From assembly GCA_964517555.1 (NCBI GenBank), contig CAZFEF010000007.1:1-27966 (forward strand): a stretch of DNA of 27,966 bases, given 5' to 3'. The position numbers were made by a program, and so were the translations under genes. How positions within the stretch are numbered: position 1 is the stretch's first letter; the number at the start of each line of letters is the position of its first letter. This DNA is from DAONDZ01 sp964517555 (GTDB taxonomy: Bacteria; Patescibacteriota; Patescibacteriia; Patescibacteriales; UBA12465). The notes below the pieces were generated by a model, which worked only from the letters and a program-made list of their open reading frames with translations, made no database searches and was not told the origin of the DNA. Below are positions 13,915 through 22,245 of this stretch, one piece after another.

Positions 13915-15984
13915 ATGACTTCTAAAAATTACCTCAGTCTTCTTAAGTGGGGGGTTTGGTTATCGCCGTTGGTGTTGCTTATGGTTTTCCCGCCGCTTTT
14001 GTTCCCTTATATTACTTCCAAGCAGCTAATTTTCAATATTCTCATTGAAGCTTTATTGCCTTTTTGGCTATTGTTGGTGATTAATTATCCGGTTTATCGA
14101 CCTCGAAAATCATGGATCACTTACGGTTTGTTGGCCTATTTTTTCGTTTTACTCTTGTCTTGTTTCTCTGGCGTGGACTTTAATTTGAGTTTCTTTGGTA
14201 ACGCAGAACGAATGTTAGGGTGGTTTCATTTGTTTCATTTCTTTTTATTCTACTTAATAATTATTACCGTTTGGAGAGAAAAGGCTGATTGGTTACGTTT
14301 CTTCGATATCGTTTTAGGGGTGACTGTAATTATTGTTCTCTATGGCATCAAGCAAAATTATCCTGCCAGTTTTTTGGGCAATGCCGCCTATACCGCAGCT
14401 TTAATGTTGTTTTCTTTGGGGTGGTCAATTTATCAGATTCGTCAGAGATTTATTCAATATGGCGGCTTTAAATCTTTTAGCCAACACTACACTTGGTTAT
14501 ATTTTGTTGCTGCCTTTTTCTCGTTATATGGATTATTCCAAGCTAATATTTCAGGAGCCTATGTTGGCTTAGCTGCTGGTATTATTGGAGCTTTATTTTT
14601 GTGGTCCTGGTTATCCCCTCGGAAGCGGGATAGGTATTTGGGAATAATTGTGATTACTTTTTTAGTCATCATGGTTGGCTTTTTATTTCTCAATCGTCAA
14701 GCCAGTTGGTTGCGAGATAGCCGAGTCGGGGTGGCCCTCAAAGATTTTTCTGCCGCCAATCCCACCTGGAATACTAGGTTGATTTCTTGGCGGGCGGCTT
14801 ACCTGGATTTTAAAGATCACCCAATTTTGGGGGTCGGTTATGGTAATTATGCTTTTACTTTTGATTATTATTTTGATGCCCATTTTATCGATTATTCTCC
14901 TAATGAAACTTATTTTGATCGGGCGCATAATAATTTAGTGGATATAGTTTCGACTGCTGGCGCCCTAGGATTACTGACTTATCTTTCTATTTTTGTCGCC
15001 GTCGCTTATTACCTGAAACGAGCTTATCATCTTCGGAAGATAGGGGCAGGTGAGTTGGCTATAATCTTTGGTATCATCGTTGCTTATTTTGTCCAAAATT
15101 TAGCCCTTTTTGACGCCTTGGTCAGTTATATAATGTTTTTTGTTTTGCTCGGCTTTATTTATTTTTTCAATCAAGATGGTGCGGGGAAATTAGAGACTGA
15201 ACCTCGACTGAATAAGCGCCAGGAGTACATTGGAGGTGGAGTGCTGGTATTGTTATCCTTGGTTATTATCTGGTCTATGAATTTTGGGTCCTGGAGAATG
15301 TTCGCCGCCGCTATCCAAGGCTATACCGCTATTAGCCAGGGGCAAGTAGCTAGCGGTTTATCGTATTATAAGGAAAGCCTCGATCTGTCCCCCTGGAATC
15401 GTGATAGTCGCTCTTCATTGATTAACCTGATCACTGGTAATCCAAAATTGTTGTCTTCTTTGGATCAGAAGACGGCCGAAGAACTCTTGGACTATGCCGT
15501 AGAATTGGGCGAGAAAAATGTTAGTTATAATCCTTATGATAGTATGATGAATAGTCAATTGGCCAAGGTTGCCAATTTAGCTGCTCGCTATAATTATCGT
15601 AGTTTAGATAAATTAAATCGTTATTCCGTTATCGCGGTTGAGGCGATTGAGCAGGCGATCGCTTCCAGCCCCCAGCGCTATCCTCTCTACTTTATCCGCT
15701 CCGATGTTTATTTAACCAGGGGAGACAAGACGGAGGCTTTAGCATCTCTGTATAAAATAAAAGAAATTAAACCCGATAACCAGGAGGTTAGTTGTCAGTT
15801 GGCTAATGTTAATTTTTTCTTTGAAGATTATGTTCAGTCATACGAATATGCCGCTCAATGTGCTTTGACCGGTAAGGTCAAGTATCTTTCCTATTCCGAC
15901 CTTATTAAGCAAGCAGCTGATTATCAATTGAAGCAGGGGAATCAGGAAGCGGCCGACAGTCTTAAGCGGGCGCTAGAGAGATAA
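13915..15984 (+). CDS. O-antigen ligase/polymerase-like membrane protein with TPR tail
   Basis: 689 residues from the ATG at 13915; a TTG two codons upstream overlaps the promoter spacing and is less likely. About eleven to twelve membrane helices fill residues 10-460. The long loop holds TRLISWRAAYLDFKDHPILG followed by VGYGNYAF, and later DRAHNNLVDIVSTAGALGLL. This is the conserved Wzy_C region (Arg and His) shared by O-antigen ligases and polymerases. The last 230 residues are soluble helical repeats (TAISQGQVASGLSYYKESLD and EALASLYKIKEIKPDNQEVS), typical of TPR domains. It would join or polymerise lipid-linked glycan on the outer face of the membrane. WaaL-type ligase and Wzy-type polymerase cannot be told apart by sequence alone. 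It is divergent from the initiating transferase operon and ends at a terminator. Confidence 0.87.
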   Translation: MTSKNYLSLLKWGVWLSPLVLLMVFPPLLFPYITSKQLIFNILIEALLPFWLLLVINYPVYRPRKSWITYGLLAYFFVLLLSCFSGVDFNLSFFGNAERMLGWFHLFHFFLFYLIIITVWREKADWLRFFDIVLGVTVIIVLYGIKQNYPASFLGNAAYTAALMLFSLGWSIYQIRQRFIQYGGFKSFSQHYTWLYFVAAFFSLYGLFQANISGAYVGLAAGIIGALFLWSWLSPRKRDRYLGIIVITFLVIMVGFLFLNRQASWLRDSRVGVALKDFSAANPTWNTRLISWRAAYLDFKDHPILGVGYGNYAFTFDYYFDAHFIDYSPNETYFDRAHNNLVDIVSTAGALGLLTYLSIFVAVAYYLKRAYHLRKIGAGELAIIFGIIVAYFVQNLALFDALVSYIMFFVLLGFIYFFNQDGAGKLETEPRLNKRQEYIGGGVLVLLSLVIIWSMNFGSWRMFAAAIQGYTAISQGQVASGLSYYKESLDLSPWNRDSRSSLINLITGNPKLLSSLDQKTAEELLDYAVELGEKNVSYNPYDSMMNSQLAKVANLAARYNYRSLDKLNRYSVIAVEAIEQAIASSPQRYPLYFIRSDVYLTRGDKTEALASLYKIKEIKPDNQEVSCQLANVNFFFEDYVQSYEYAAQCALTGKVKYLSYSDLIKQAADYQLKQGNQEAADSLKRALER

Positions 15985-16054
15985 TTATCCCCAATAATTA
16001 TTTGAATGGTGGATAACTGATTTTCCCAAGAATAGAATAGTCAAGGTTTATATT

Positions 16055-16090
16055 AAAGGAGCTTTTCTGGTATTAGCTCCTTTATTTTTT
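16055..16090 (+). terminator. Intrinsic terminator after the O-antigen ligase gene
   Basis: AAAGGAGC (16055-16062) pairs with GCTCCTTT (16076-16083), followed by ATTTTTTAT. Confidence 0.85.
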
Positions 16091-16181
16091 ATCCGTCTAT
16101 TTTAATGAATTTTTTGGTTGTGGATTATATAAACAGCAGTATTCTTAGGGTATTTTTGCGGTTGCTCACCTTAGTCACGAT

Positions 16182-16220
16182 TGTTAAAATTATAAAAGTA
16201 TTTTTTATCTTATTTTAACA
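16182..16220. repeat. 9-bp inverted repeat in the 15985-16266 gap
   Basis: TGTTAAAAT (16182-16190) and ATTTTAACA (16212-16220) are exact reverse complements, 21 bp apart and about 45 bp before the coiled-coil gene. This may be an operator or a weak stem-loop. Nothing else but the terminator at 16055-16090 is visible in this gap. Confidence 0.4.
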
Positions 16221-16266
16221 TTGATATTGTTATTATGGTGTCATTAATTTACTAACGTTTATCAAT

Positions 16267-16701
16267 ATGAATGATCACCAGGATTTTTGGCCAAAAATTT
16301 TTGAGTATTTCGATGACAAATTCGGAAAGATGCTCGATGACAAATTTAACGGGTTTATAGCCTACATTAATGATAGATTTGCCACCAAGGACGATTTGAA
16401 GAAGTTTGCCACCAAGGACGATTTGAGGAAGTTTGCTACCAAAGATGATTTTAATCGCTTGGAAAAAAAAGTTGACCGTTTAGAGCAAAAATTTGATTGT
16501 TCGGAGAAAAAATTTGATCGCCTGTTGATTATAACCATTAACATTAAGGAGGATTTAAAAAATAAATATGCCACTAAGGACGATTTGTCGGTTGTAAAAG
16601 ATGAATTATTATCTCATATCGATGGCCTAGCCCGTAATTATGATTCATTAGAAACTGAAAGGATAATGAATATTGCTAATTTACAGAGAAGAGGGGCCTA
16701 A
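16267..16701 (+). CDS. Small coiled-coil protein with ATKDDL repeats, hypothetical
   Basis: 144 residues, soluble and highly charged. After the start MNDHQDFWPKIFEYFDDKFG come three tandem nine-residue units, FATKDDLKK, FATKDDLRK and FATKDDFNR, and later a fourth, YATKDDLSV. Between them is a heptad stretch, LEKKVDRLEQKFDCSEKKFD. This pattern is typical of long coiled coils, and 'ATKDDL' proteins are frequent in CPR and phage genomes with no agreed function. The repeats are also nearly identical in DNA (see the repeat entry), so they probably arose by recent duplication. It stands alone between two terminators, so it is a single-gene unit. Its partner is unknown; an oligomeric scaffold is a reasonable guess. 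Confidence 0.7.
   Translation: MNDHQDFWPKIFEYFDDKFGKMLDDKFNGFIAYINDRFATKDDLKKFATKDDLRKFATKDDFNRLEKKVDRLEQKFDCSEKKFDRLLIITINIKEDLKNKYATKDDLSVVKDELLSHIDGLARNYDSLETERIMNIANLQRRGA
16378..16458 (+). repeat. Three tandem 27-bp units inside the coiled-coil gene
   Basis: Units start at 16378, 16405 and 16432. The first two differ at one base (GAAGAAG against GAGGAAG in the tail); the third is more diverged. A fourth, separate unit is at 16567-16593. Each unit encodes nine residues (F/Y-ATKDDL-xx), so unit gain or loss keeps the frame. Confidence 0.85.
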
Positions 16702-16708
16702 TATCAAA

Positions 16709-16743
16709 CAAAAAACACTTTCCCGTCGGATAGTGTTTTTTGT
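16709..16743 (+). terminator. Intrinsic terminator after the coiled-coil gene
   Basis: AAAAACACT pairs with AGTGTTTTT around an 11- to 12-nt loop (stem 16711-16719 with 16732-16740). The A-run and T-run on either side suit termination in both directions. Confidence 0.8.
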
Positions 16744-16810
16744 GAATATTTGTTCGGTGCTTTGGTACCACAGACCGACAAGGATATCAATCGACAAATA
16801 TCATCTATAG

Positions 16811-16816
16811 TATAAT
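16811..16816 (+). promoter_or_regulatory. -10 box upstream of the HEAT-like protein gene
   Basis: A perfect TATAAT, but with no clear -35. Transcription from it would give a leader of about 140 nt that contains the stem described at 16893-16962. Confidence 0.35.
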
Positions 16817-16892
16817 GGAAAATAGGCAATCTGGCAATAATTTAAGAAGTTATTTTTTTAGCGAAATTTAACCGTCAATAATATATAACATA

Positions 16893-16962
16893 AGTATCAG
16901 TTCAACTGAGCTGAAAATAATTTGTTTCTTGTTCGGCGCGCGACCAGGAGCACCCTGATACT
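16893..16962 (+). promoter_or_regulatory. Closed-stem leader structure ending at the start codon
   Basis: AGTATCAG (16893-16900) is exactly complementary to CTGATACT (16955-16962), and the ATG follows at 16963 with no gap. Inside are smaller hairpins: TTCA/TGAA, a stem around GTTCGGCGCGCGAC, and CAGG-agca-CCCTG. The fold would be a multi-branch junction of about 70 nt and would hold the only purine-rich ribosome-site candidate (GGAG, about 16947-16950). It could be a riboswitch-like or thermosensor-like control element. I could not match it to a known class. Confidence 0.4.
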
Positions 16963-17925
16963 ATGAAGGAGATATTAAAAAAATATCGCCAGTGGTTTTA
17001 TTTACAGAAACTTTATTGGCGCTTAACTATGATTTTTGGGGCCGGAGCCGTATTTTTGTTGCTATTGTTTTGTTTGTGGTCTAAGTACTGGTTTATTTTG
17101 TCGCCCTTTAATCTGCGTTCTCGAGTGGCTTTGGATAAACTAGCATTGTCTTGTTATAACGAGCCGGTTTGTCATGAAGATTGTTTCTTGGAAAGAGAGA
17201 GATATCGGCAGCTAATTGTAGTTTCCTGGCAAAAGATTAAATGGAAGAATGCGGCTGTTGGTCGCATGATCAATGATGAGGAAAATGAATGTTTGCGACT
17301 GGAATTGGGCGAGCTTTGGGGCGACACTTTCATCCCATCGGATTGGCCACTGCCGTTAGAAGATTATTTTTCCTCTAATATGGGTGACCTAGTTTTTAAG
17401 GCCAAGCTAGGACAGGCGTTAGGTTTTCAGAATAATAATTTAGAGTCGGAATTAATTTCTCTGATTAACAACAGAGACGCTTTATTGGCTGATCGCTACC
17501 AAGCTTTAAAAGTTTTAAGCGCTGTGTCTGATTCGGACCACGTTCCTTTTTTTATAGAATTATTTAAAAGAAGTGACCATCTTAAGTTTAAAGAACAAGC
17601 TTTGGTTAACCTGAGCGGAATGGAGTCTAGGGAGATAATTGTTTCTAGTGGATTTTTATCTGATTTATTGGATTTTTTAGGTGATCCCGAGGCCGACATT
17701 TATCTAAAGAAAAATGCCGTTTTTCTATTATCTGAATATCAAAATGAGAAATTAGTGTCCGCCGGGCTGAATGATCTCTGGGAGAATGAAGCCTCTGTTG
17801 ATAAATTTACTAGAGCTTTCTTGGCTGATATTCTACAAATCTCTTCCGAGAAACGGCCGACGATTAGTGCAACTGAATGGCAAGATTATAGCCAAAACAG
17901 TATCGCCGCCCGCCCCTTGGAATAA
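16963..17925 (+). CDS. Membrane-anchored protein with HEAT-like repeats, hypothetical
   Basis: 320 residues. One transmembrane helix at about 23-42 (TMIFGAGAVFLLLLFCLWSKYWF) leaves a short basic cytoplasmic tail and a large part probably outside. Four cysteines follow soon after, in LALSCYNEPVCHEDCFLE and later NECLRL, so disulfides are possible. Residues 140-300 are paired helices such as LLADRYQALKVLSAVSDSDH then VPFFIELFKR, and DIYLKKNAVFLLSEYQNEKL, which look like HEAT/armadillo-type repeats that bind other proteins. It is preceded by a folded leader and followed 27 bp later by the large secreted protein gene. The two may be functionally linked. I do not recognise a named family. Confidence 0.55.
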   Translation: MKEILKKYRQWFYLQKLYWRLTMIFGAGAVFLLLLFCLWSKYWFILSPFNLRSRVALDKLALSCYNEPVCHEDCFLERERYRQLIVVSWQKIKWKNAAVGRMINDEENECLRLELGELWGDTFIPSDWPLPLEDYFSSNMGDLVFKAKLGQALGFQNNNLESELISLINNRDALLADRYQALKVLSAVSDSDHVPFFIELFKRSDHLKFKEQALVNLSGMESREIIVSSGFLSDLLDFLGDPEADIYLKKNAVFLLSEYQNEKLVSAGLNDLWENEASVDKFTRAFLADILQISSEKRPTISATEWQDYSQNSIAARPLE

Positions 17926-17930
17926 CCAAG

Positions 17931-17939
17931 TGTTATAAT
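17931..17939 (+). promoter_or_regulatory. Extended -10 promoter of the large secreted protein gene
   Basis: TGT-TATAAT, ending 13 nt before the ATG at 17953, which gives a leader of only about six nt. The gene can thus be transcribed separately from the HEAT-like gene just upstream. Confidence 0.5.
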
Positions 17940-17952
17940 TAATATTTAAATT

Positions 17953-20900
17953 ATGAAAAAGAAAAATATTTTTATTTTACTTTTGTTTTTTGGTTTATTA
18001 TTTTTTTGGCAACCTAGCCGAGCCAGAGCGATGCCTGTCGGAACCTTACTCTATCGAACGTCTAGCGACGGGTTGGCATATGGGTATAATAAGTCGGAGT
18101 TGATTATTGCTAGCAAGGGTATAGTTAAAGGGATTTATAGCGGCCACGTTGGTATTTATGTTGGTAAGATCAATAATGAAGATTATGTGGCTGAAGCTTT
18201 AGCTTCTGGATTACAACTTACCCCCGCTAAGTATTTTATTAACACCAGGAATAAAGAGCAACTAATCGGAGCTAAGATTCCCAAAAAGCTTTCCGAAGCG
18301 GAGAGACAAAGAGTCGTTGAGCTAGCTAAGGTTTTGGCTGAAAGCCGATTGGGATATGATTATGATTTTCAAAAACAAAAAGGTCCAGATGATGGAGATT
18401 GGACCTGCGTGGGTTTTACTGAGAAAATTTATGAAAATGCCGATATTAAGAATCCACACAATCCTAAAGCTTTAACCTATGACCCCAATCAATATGCCAT
18501 CGATATTACTCCCGATGGTTATGATGCTATCAGTATTTATAATCCCAAAACCGGTGATTGCTTTGCGACTACTGTGGAATTTTCCAAGATTGCCAAGAAA
18601 ACTGAGTCATTAATTCCGGCTCCGGAGATTATTGGTTATGACGCCGGATTAGAGATTGCTGGCAATCGTTATTTCTTCATACCTTATACTCAATTCGTCC
18701 AGCCGACACTAGAAGACGTCGAGGTCGACATTCCCTTGGCTAGCGATTTTGATGATGAATCGATCCGAGGTAAAACTCCAACTGTTTCTCTGCTATTAAG
18801 ATGGAGTCTAGTGAATAATCCTTTGTCGACTGTCAAGCAACTAGCTTATCGCGTGGGAGAATTTTTTGGGATTAACCCCGATGTTCCCGAGGGGATATTA
18901 ACGCTTAGTCCCGTGGCGGCTAATACTGAGATTAGTGACGAAAAAAATAATAAATCTGATAGTCAAGTTAGCGCCGCCAAGAAGTCAACCAAGGGTACCA
19001 AGAGTACCAAGAATGTAGCCACTACTAAAATCACTACAGTGAAAAACTCCGCCGTTAATCAGAAAACAACAGTCAGTAGTTCGTCTAACGAAAAAGTAGT
19101 TAGTTCTATTTCCTCCAAATCAGTTAATTCCGAGAATGTTAATTTGAAAAAGGCTACTATACCTTCACGGCCGGTAACAAGCAACAATCAAAATAATGAA
19201 GATGATCAACGCTCGGTAGTTAATAACTATCAAACGATAGTTAACCAAAATCAGGAAGACCTTAAACATCAAATAATTATTGCCGCCTTTGGCCATGATG
19301 GCACTGGCCATTGGTTAAAGCTTTATAATCCCAATAATGAAACGGTGGATTTAGAATCAGAAACTTATCGTTTAGAAAAATCTAAAACCGCTGTTGACCC
19401 CGGCATTATGATTCGTTTTGGTAATACTAGCGATGCCTCATATCCTGGAGGCACAGAAATTCCAGCGCATTCTACTTATTTATTGGTCGATGATGGGGTT
19501 GGCGAAACTTGGCGTCAAGTAGCCAATGTCTTAGTTTCTAATTCCAATTTTTCCTGGGGTGATTCTGGTTATACTCTTTATCTAGGTACTGGCGCTATCT
19601 CTTCCGAAGAAGATAATGATATCCGCGATATGGTCGGTTTTGGCCCTGATTCAAGTTATTATGAAGTTAATCCGGCTCCAGCGCTAGACAACAATCATTA
19701 TCTTTCCAGACGACCATTAGCCAATACTCAACCTGGAGTCGACAGTGATAATAATGGTAATGACTTTCTGCTTTTGAGTTCTGGCAATGAGGAAGAATCA
19801 GAGGAAGAGAATAATGAAGAGGAAAATAATACGGAAGATGAAGAAGGGGACAACAACGAAGAGGATGATACGGAGGAAAACGGAGAGGGGGAGAATGATA
19901 ATGCTACTTCCACAGATCAAACAGACGGTAATCAAGCAGAGGCACCGCCTAGAATTTTAATCGCTCGTATTTTTGCTACCGGCGATGATGACGCTATCGA
20001 ACTATATAATCCCAATGACCAACCAGTGGATTTGTCGGTTTATGGATACCGCTTGGAAAAAACTAAAACAGCGGCTGATCCTAGTATTTTAATCAGGATT
20101 GGTGATAGTGGAGATGGTGCTTATCCCGGTGGCACCATTATTGGTCCGCGGCAAACTTATCTAATAGTCCGTGATGATGCCAGCGCTGTTTTTAGATCTC
20201 GCGCCCAAGCTATAGCCAGTGATTCCGGGTTTACTTGGAGTGAAGATGGTTATGCCTTATTTTTAGGTACTGACGCTATCAGCGGCGAGGAGGACGATGA
20301 CTTGGTGGATCTAGTTGGCTTTGGTCCTAGCGCGGTTTTTTATCGTAGCTCCCCGGCTCCAGCCATAACCGATGGCTATATATTAACCAGAAAAGCCAGC
20401 TCTTTGTCTACGCCCGAATCTATGATAAACAGTATTGATGGATATGGTTATGATTCTGGCGATAATAGTCAAGATTTTGTTTTAGTCGGCAACGGAAATT
20501 CTGAAGATGATTCAATCGATAATTTATCGTTTAACCAGTCGCAAGATTCTTCCGGAATTATCCATTTATGGCATTTCGATGAGTGCTATGGCTCTAATTT
20601 TACCGATAGCGTAGGTAATAATGACTTGAAGGGTAGCTGGAAGTTTGCTAAGGGATTATTTGGTTGCGGATTATATTCTCCTGTGCCTGGGCCAGAAGTC
20701 GGGACAGTCTTTTCTTCCCGATTAGATATTAGCCAGATGACTCTTGGTTTCTGGCAAAAGAATACGGAGTTGGGAAGAATAAAATTTCGGTTTTTTAACC
20801 AAACTGATCCCGTAAATGATGTTTCCATAACACTGAGTCCGTTTTACACCGAAATTACTGGCTTGCCTGCCGCCCGTCGTTTTTATGGGAACGCTCTACC

Positions 20901-21783
20901 TAATGACAATTCTTGGCATCAAATATTTTTAGTGATTGATAAAAACCAAGATGGCTGGCGCTTATATATTGACGGCCAGTTTGTGCGTGAGGGTTTTTTC
21001 GATGTTATTTTTACAGGTGACTATGATACCTTTGCTTTTGGTGATGGCAACGGTCGCCCTTTGATCGATGAGGTAGCTCTCTGGGGAAGACCGTTAAGCA
21101 GTAGCGAAATCGCCGCCGCCTATAGTCAGCTATTACCTTTTAGTCCGATAGAAAAGAGGGTGGCGCCTGTTACGCCAGAGGTGGTAGCTGATTGGTCTTT
21201 TGACGAACGTCAAGGAATTGTTGCGATGGATGCTTTAGGGCAGAATTCAATTAACTTATCGGAATCTTTATGGACCAGATCTGGTTATCGCGATGGAGGA
21301 TTGCGCTGGAATTCCGGTTCTCAGGAATCTATTTTTTCTGATTTAGATTCGACCATTAGTTCCGCTGATGTGGCATTTGATTTTTGGCTTCAAAAACTAG
21401 ATGGAGCTAGTAGTGGTCATGGGCAATGGAGTTTATTATCTGGATCCGAAAGGATATTCGGCCTGTCTTCGGGAACCGATTATACCGCTTATCAATGGGA
21501 GGGAAACGAGTATCGCCTCAATAATAATTTATTAGCTTTAGTCCCTAATGATAATAATTGGCATCATATCGCCTTGGCCTATGATTCCTACAACTATCAA
21601 TTGAATTATGCTGTTGATGGCGAGCTGTTGTATTCGGTTGATTTGCCTTGGCTGAATTATAATTTGATTGATGGCTTGGATATTAGTGGTTCCGGAATTA
21701 TAATTGACGATTTTAGAATTTGGCGCGGAGCTTTTGCGGCCGCTGGTTTATCCGATTTGTATCAGGGAAGTAAAATAGATTAA
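17953..21783 (+). CDS. Large secreted multidomain protein: permuted NlpC/P60-like, two lamin-tail-like and two LamG-like domains
   Basis: 1276 residues. A signal peptide (1-26) ends in SRARA. Residues 28-235 resemble permuted NlpC/P60 papain-like enzymes (YiiX group): the His is in YSGHVGIYVG (H65) and the Cys comes later, in DWTCVGFTEKIYE (C152). Such enzymes cut amide or ester bonds in peptidoglycan or lipids. A Ser/Thr/Lys/Asn-rich linker covers about 310-435. Two lamin-tail-like beta-sandwiches follow (437-610 and 666-850), each with LYNPN...VDL...YRLEK, YPGGT and 'GFGPSxxYY' segments. They are separated by a very acidic Glu/Asp/Asn linker (612-660). Two LamG/concanavalin-like domains end the protein (869-1060 and 1077-1276; WHFDE, WSFDE, IDEVALWGRPLS, IIDDFRIWRGAF). 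No anchor follows. It is probably an exported cell-wall or surface enzyme whose repeats bind glycan. Confidence 0.75.
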   Translation: MKKKNIFILLLFFGLLFFWQPSRARAMPVGTLLYRTSSDGLAYGYNKSELIIASKGIVKGIYSGHVGIYVGKINNEDYVAEALASGLQLTPAKYFINTRNKEQLIGAKIPKKLSEAERQRVVELAKVLAESRLGYDYDFQKQKGPDDGDWTCVGFTEKIYENADIKNPHNPKALTYDPNQYAIDITPDGYDAISIYNPKTGDCFATTVEFSKIAKKTESLIPAPEIIGYDAGLEIAGNRYFFIPYTQFVQPTLEDVEVDIPLASDFDDESIRGKTPTVSLLLRWSLVNNPLSTVKQLAYRVGEFFGINPDVPEGILTLSPVAANTEISDEKNNKSDSQVSAAKKSTKGTKSTKNVATTKITTVKNSAVNQKTTVSSSSNEKVVSSISSKSVNSENVNLKKATIPSRPVTSNNQNNEDDQRSVVNNYQTIVNQNQEDLKHQIIIAAFGHDGTGHWLKLYNPNNETVDLESETYRLEKSKTAVDPGIMIRFGNTSDASYPGGTEIPAHSTYLLVDDGVGETWRQVANVLVSNSNFSWGDSGYTLYLGTGAISSEEDNDIRDMVGFGPDSSYYEVNPAPALDNNHYLSRRPLANTQPGVDSDNNGNDFLLLSSGNEEESEEENNEEENNTEDEEGDNNEEDDTEENGEGENDNATSTDQTDGNQAEAPPRILIARIFATGDDDAIELYNPNDQPVDLSVYGYRLEKTKTAADPSILIRIGDSGDGAYPGGTIIGPRQTYLIVRDDASAVFRSRAQAIASDSGFTWSEDGYALFLGTDAISGEEDDDLVDLVGFGPSAVFYRSSPAPAITDGYILTRKASSLSTPESMINSIDGYGYDSGDNSQDFVLVGNGNSEDDSIDNLSFNQSQDSSGIIHLWHFDECYGSNFTDSVGNNDLKGSWKFAKGLFGCGLYSPVPGPEVGTVFSSRLDISQMTLGFWQKNTELGRIKFRFFNQTDPVNDVSITLSPFYTEITGLPAARRFYGNALPNDNSWHQIFLVIDKNQDGWRLYIDGQFVREGFFDVIFTGDYDTFAFGDGNGRPLIDEVALWGRPLSSSEIAAAYSQLLPFSPIEKRVAPVTPEVVADWSFDERQGIVAMDALGQNSINLSESLWTRSGYRDGGLRWNSGSQESIFSDLDSTISSADVAFDFWLQKLDGASSGHGQWSLLSGSERIFGLSSGTDYTAYQWEGNEYRLNNNLLALVPNDNNWHHIALAYDSYNYQLNYAVDGELLYSVDLPWLNYNLIDGLDISGSGIIIDDFRIWRGAFAAAGLSDLYQGSKID

Positions 21784-21788
21784 TAATA

Positions 21789-21836
21789 AATAGGCTAGAA
21801 TTATTTAATTTTAGCCTATTTTTTTTATTTTTTTTT
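21789..21836 (+). terminator. Intrinsic terminator after the large secreted protein gene
   Basis: AATAGGCTA (21789-21797) pairs with TAGCCTATT (21812-21820), followed by a long T-rich tract interrupted by one A. Confidence 0.88.
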
Positions 21837-21863
21837 GACTTTTGCCTTTTTGTATATTATACT
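21835..21863 (+). promoter_or_regulatory. Promoter of the RNase P RNA gene
   Basis: TTGACT (21835-21840), 17-bp spacer, TATACT (21858-21863). The expected start near 21870 is a few bases before the P1 helix of the RNA. Confidence 0.75.
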
Positions 21864-21873
21864 CAAAGTAATT

Positions 21874-22224
21874 GGGGCAGGTGAACGATCGCCCTGGCTT
21901 GTCCAGGGAGGAAAGTCCGGACTCCCGTTTCCCGTAACCCGGGAATCTGCTGATAGTGGGTAACGCCCACCGAGCTTTTAGCTCAGGGAAAGTGCCACAG
22001 AGACAATACTAGCCTTATTTTAAGGCCAAAGGTGAAAAGTGGACCGTCCACGGTCCTCGCCTAATGGCGACATTAGGTCGCGGTAAACCCTATCAGGGAG
22101 CAAGAACAAACACGATTATTTCGTGGAAAAGTAGTTCGCCAGACCCGATTAGTAATAATCGGGCTAGATAAATGGTCGTTCAGAGCCTTCGGGCTCGGAC
22201 AGAATCCGGCTTATAGCCTGCCCT
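21874..22224 (+). ncRNA. rnpB: RNase P RNA (bacterial, type A-like)
   Basis: The catalytic RNA that removes 5' leaders from tRNA precursors. GGGGCAGG (21874-21881) and CCTGCCCT (22217-22224) close the P1 helix. The universal core GAGGAAAGTCCGG is at 21908-21920. The other core segments are GTGCCACAGAGA near 21991, CGGTAAACCCT near 22080, and ACAGAATCCGGCTTAT near 22199. Total length is about 351 nt, within the bacterial range. The P15-P16 region is small: GAAC/GTTC with an inner CACGA/TTCGTG hairpin. I do not see the GGU that in most bacteria pairs with the tRNA CCA end. A strong promoter precedes it. No terminator lies between it and the next gene, so transcripts may run on. Confidence 0.95.
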
Positions 22225-22245
22225 GATATTTTTAATTATTAAATT

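Noticed and set aside
16378..16458. CRISPR array
   Set aside because: The repeats are contiguous without spacers and are in-frame coding units.
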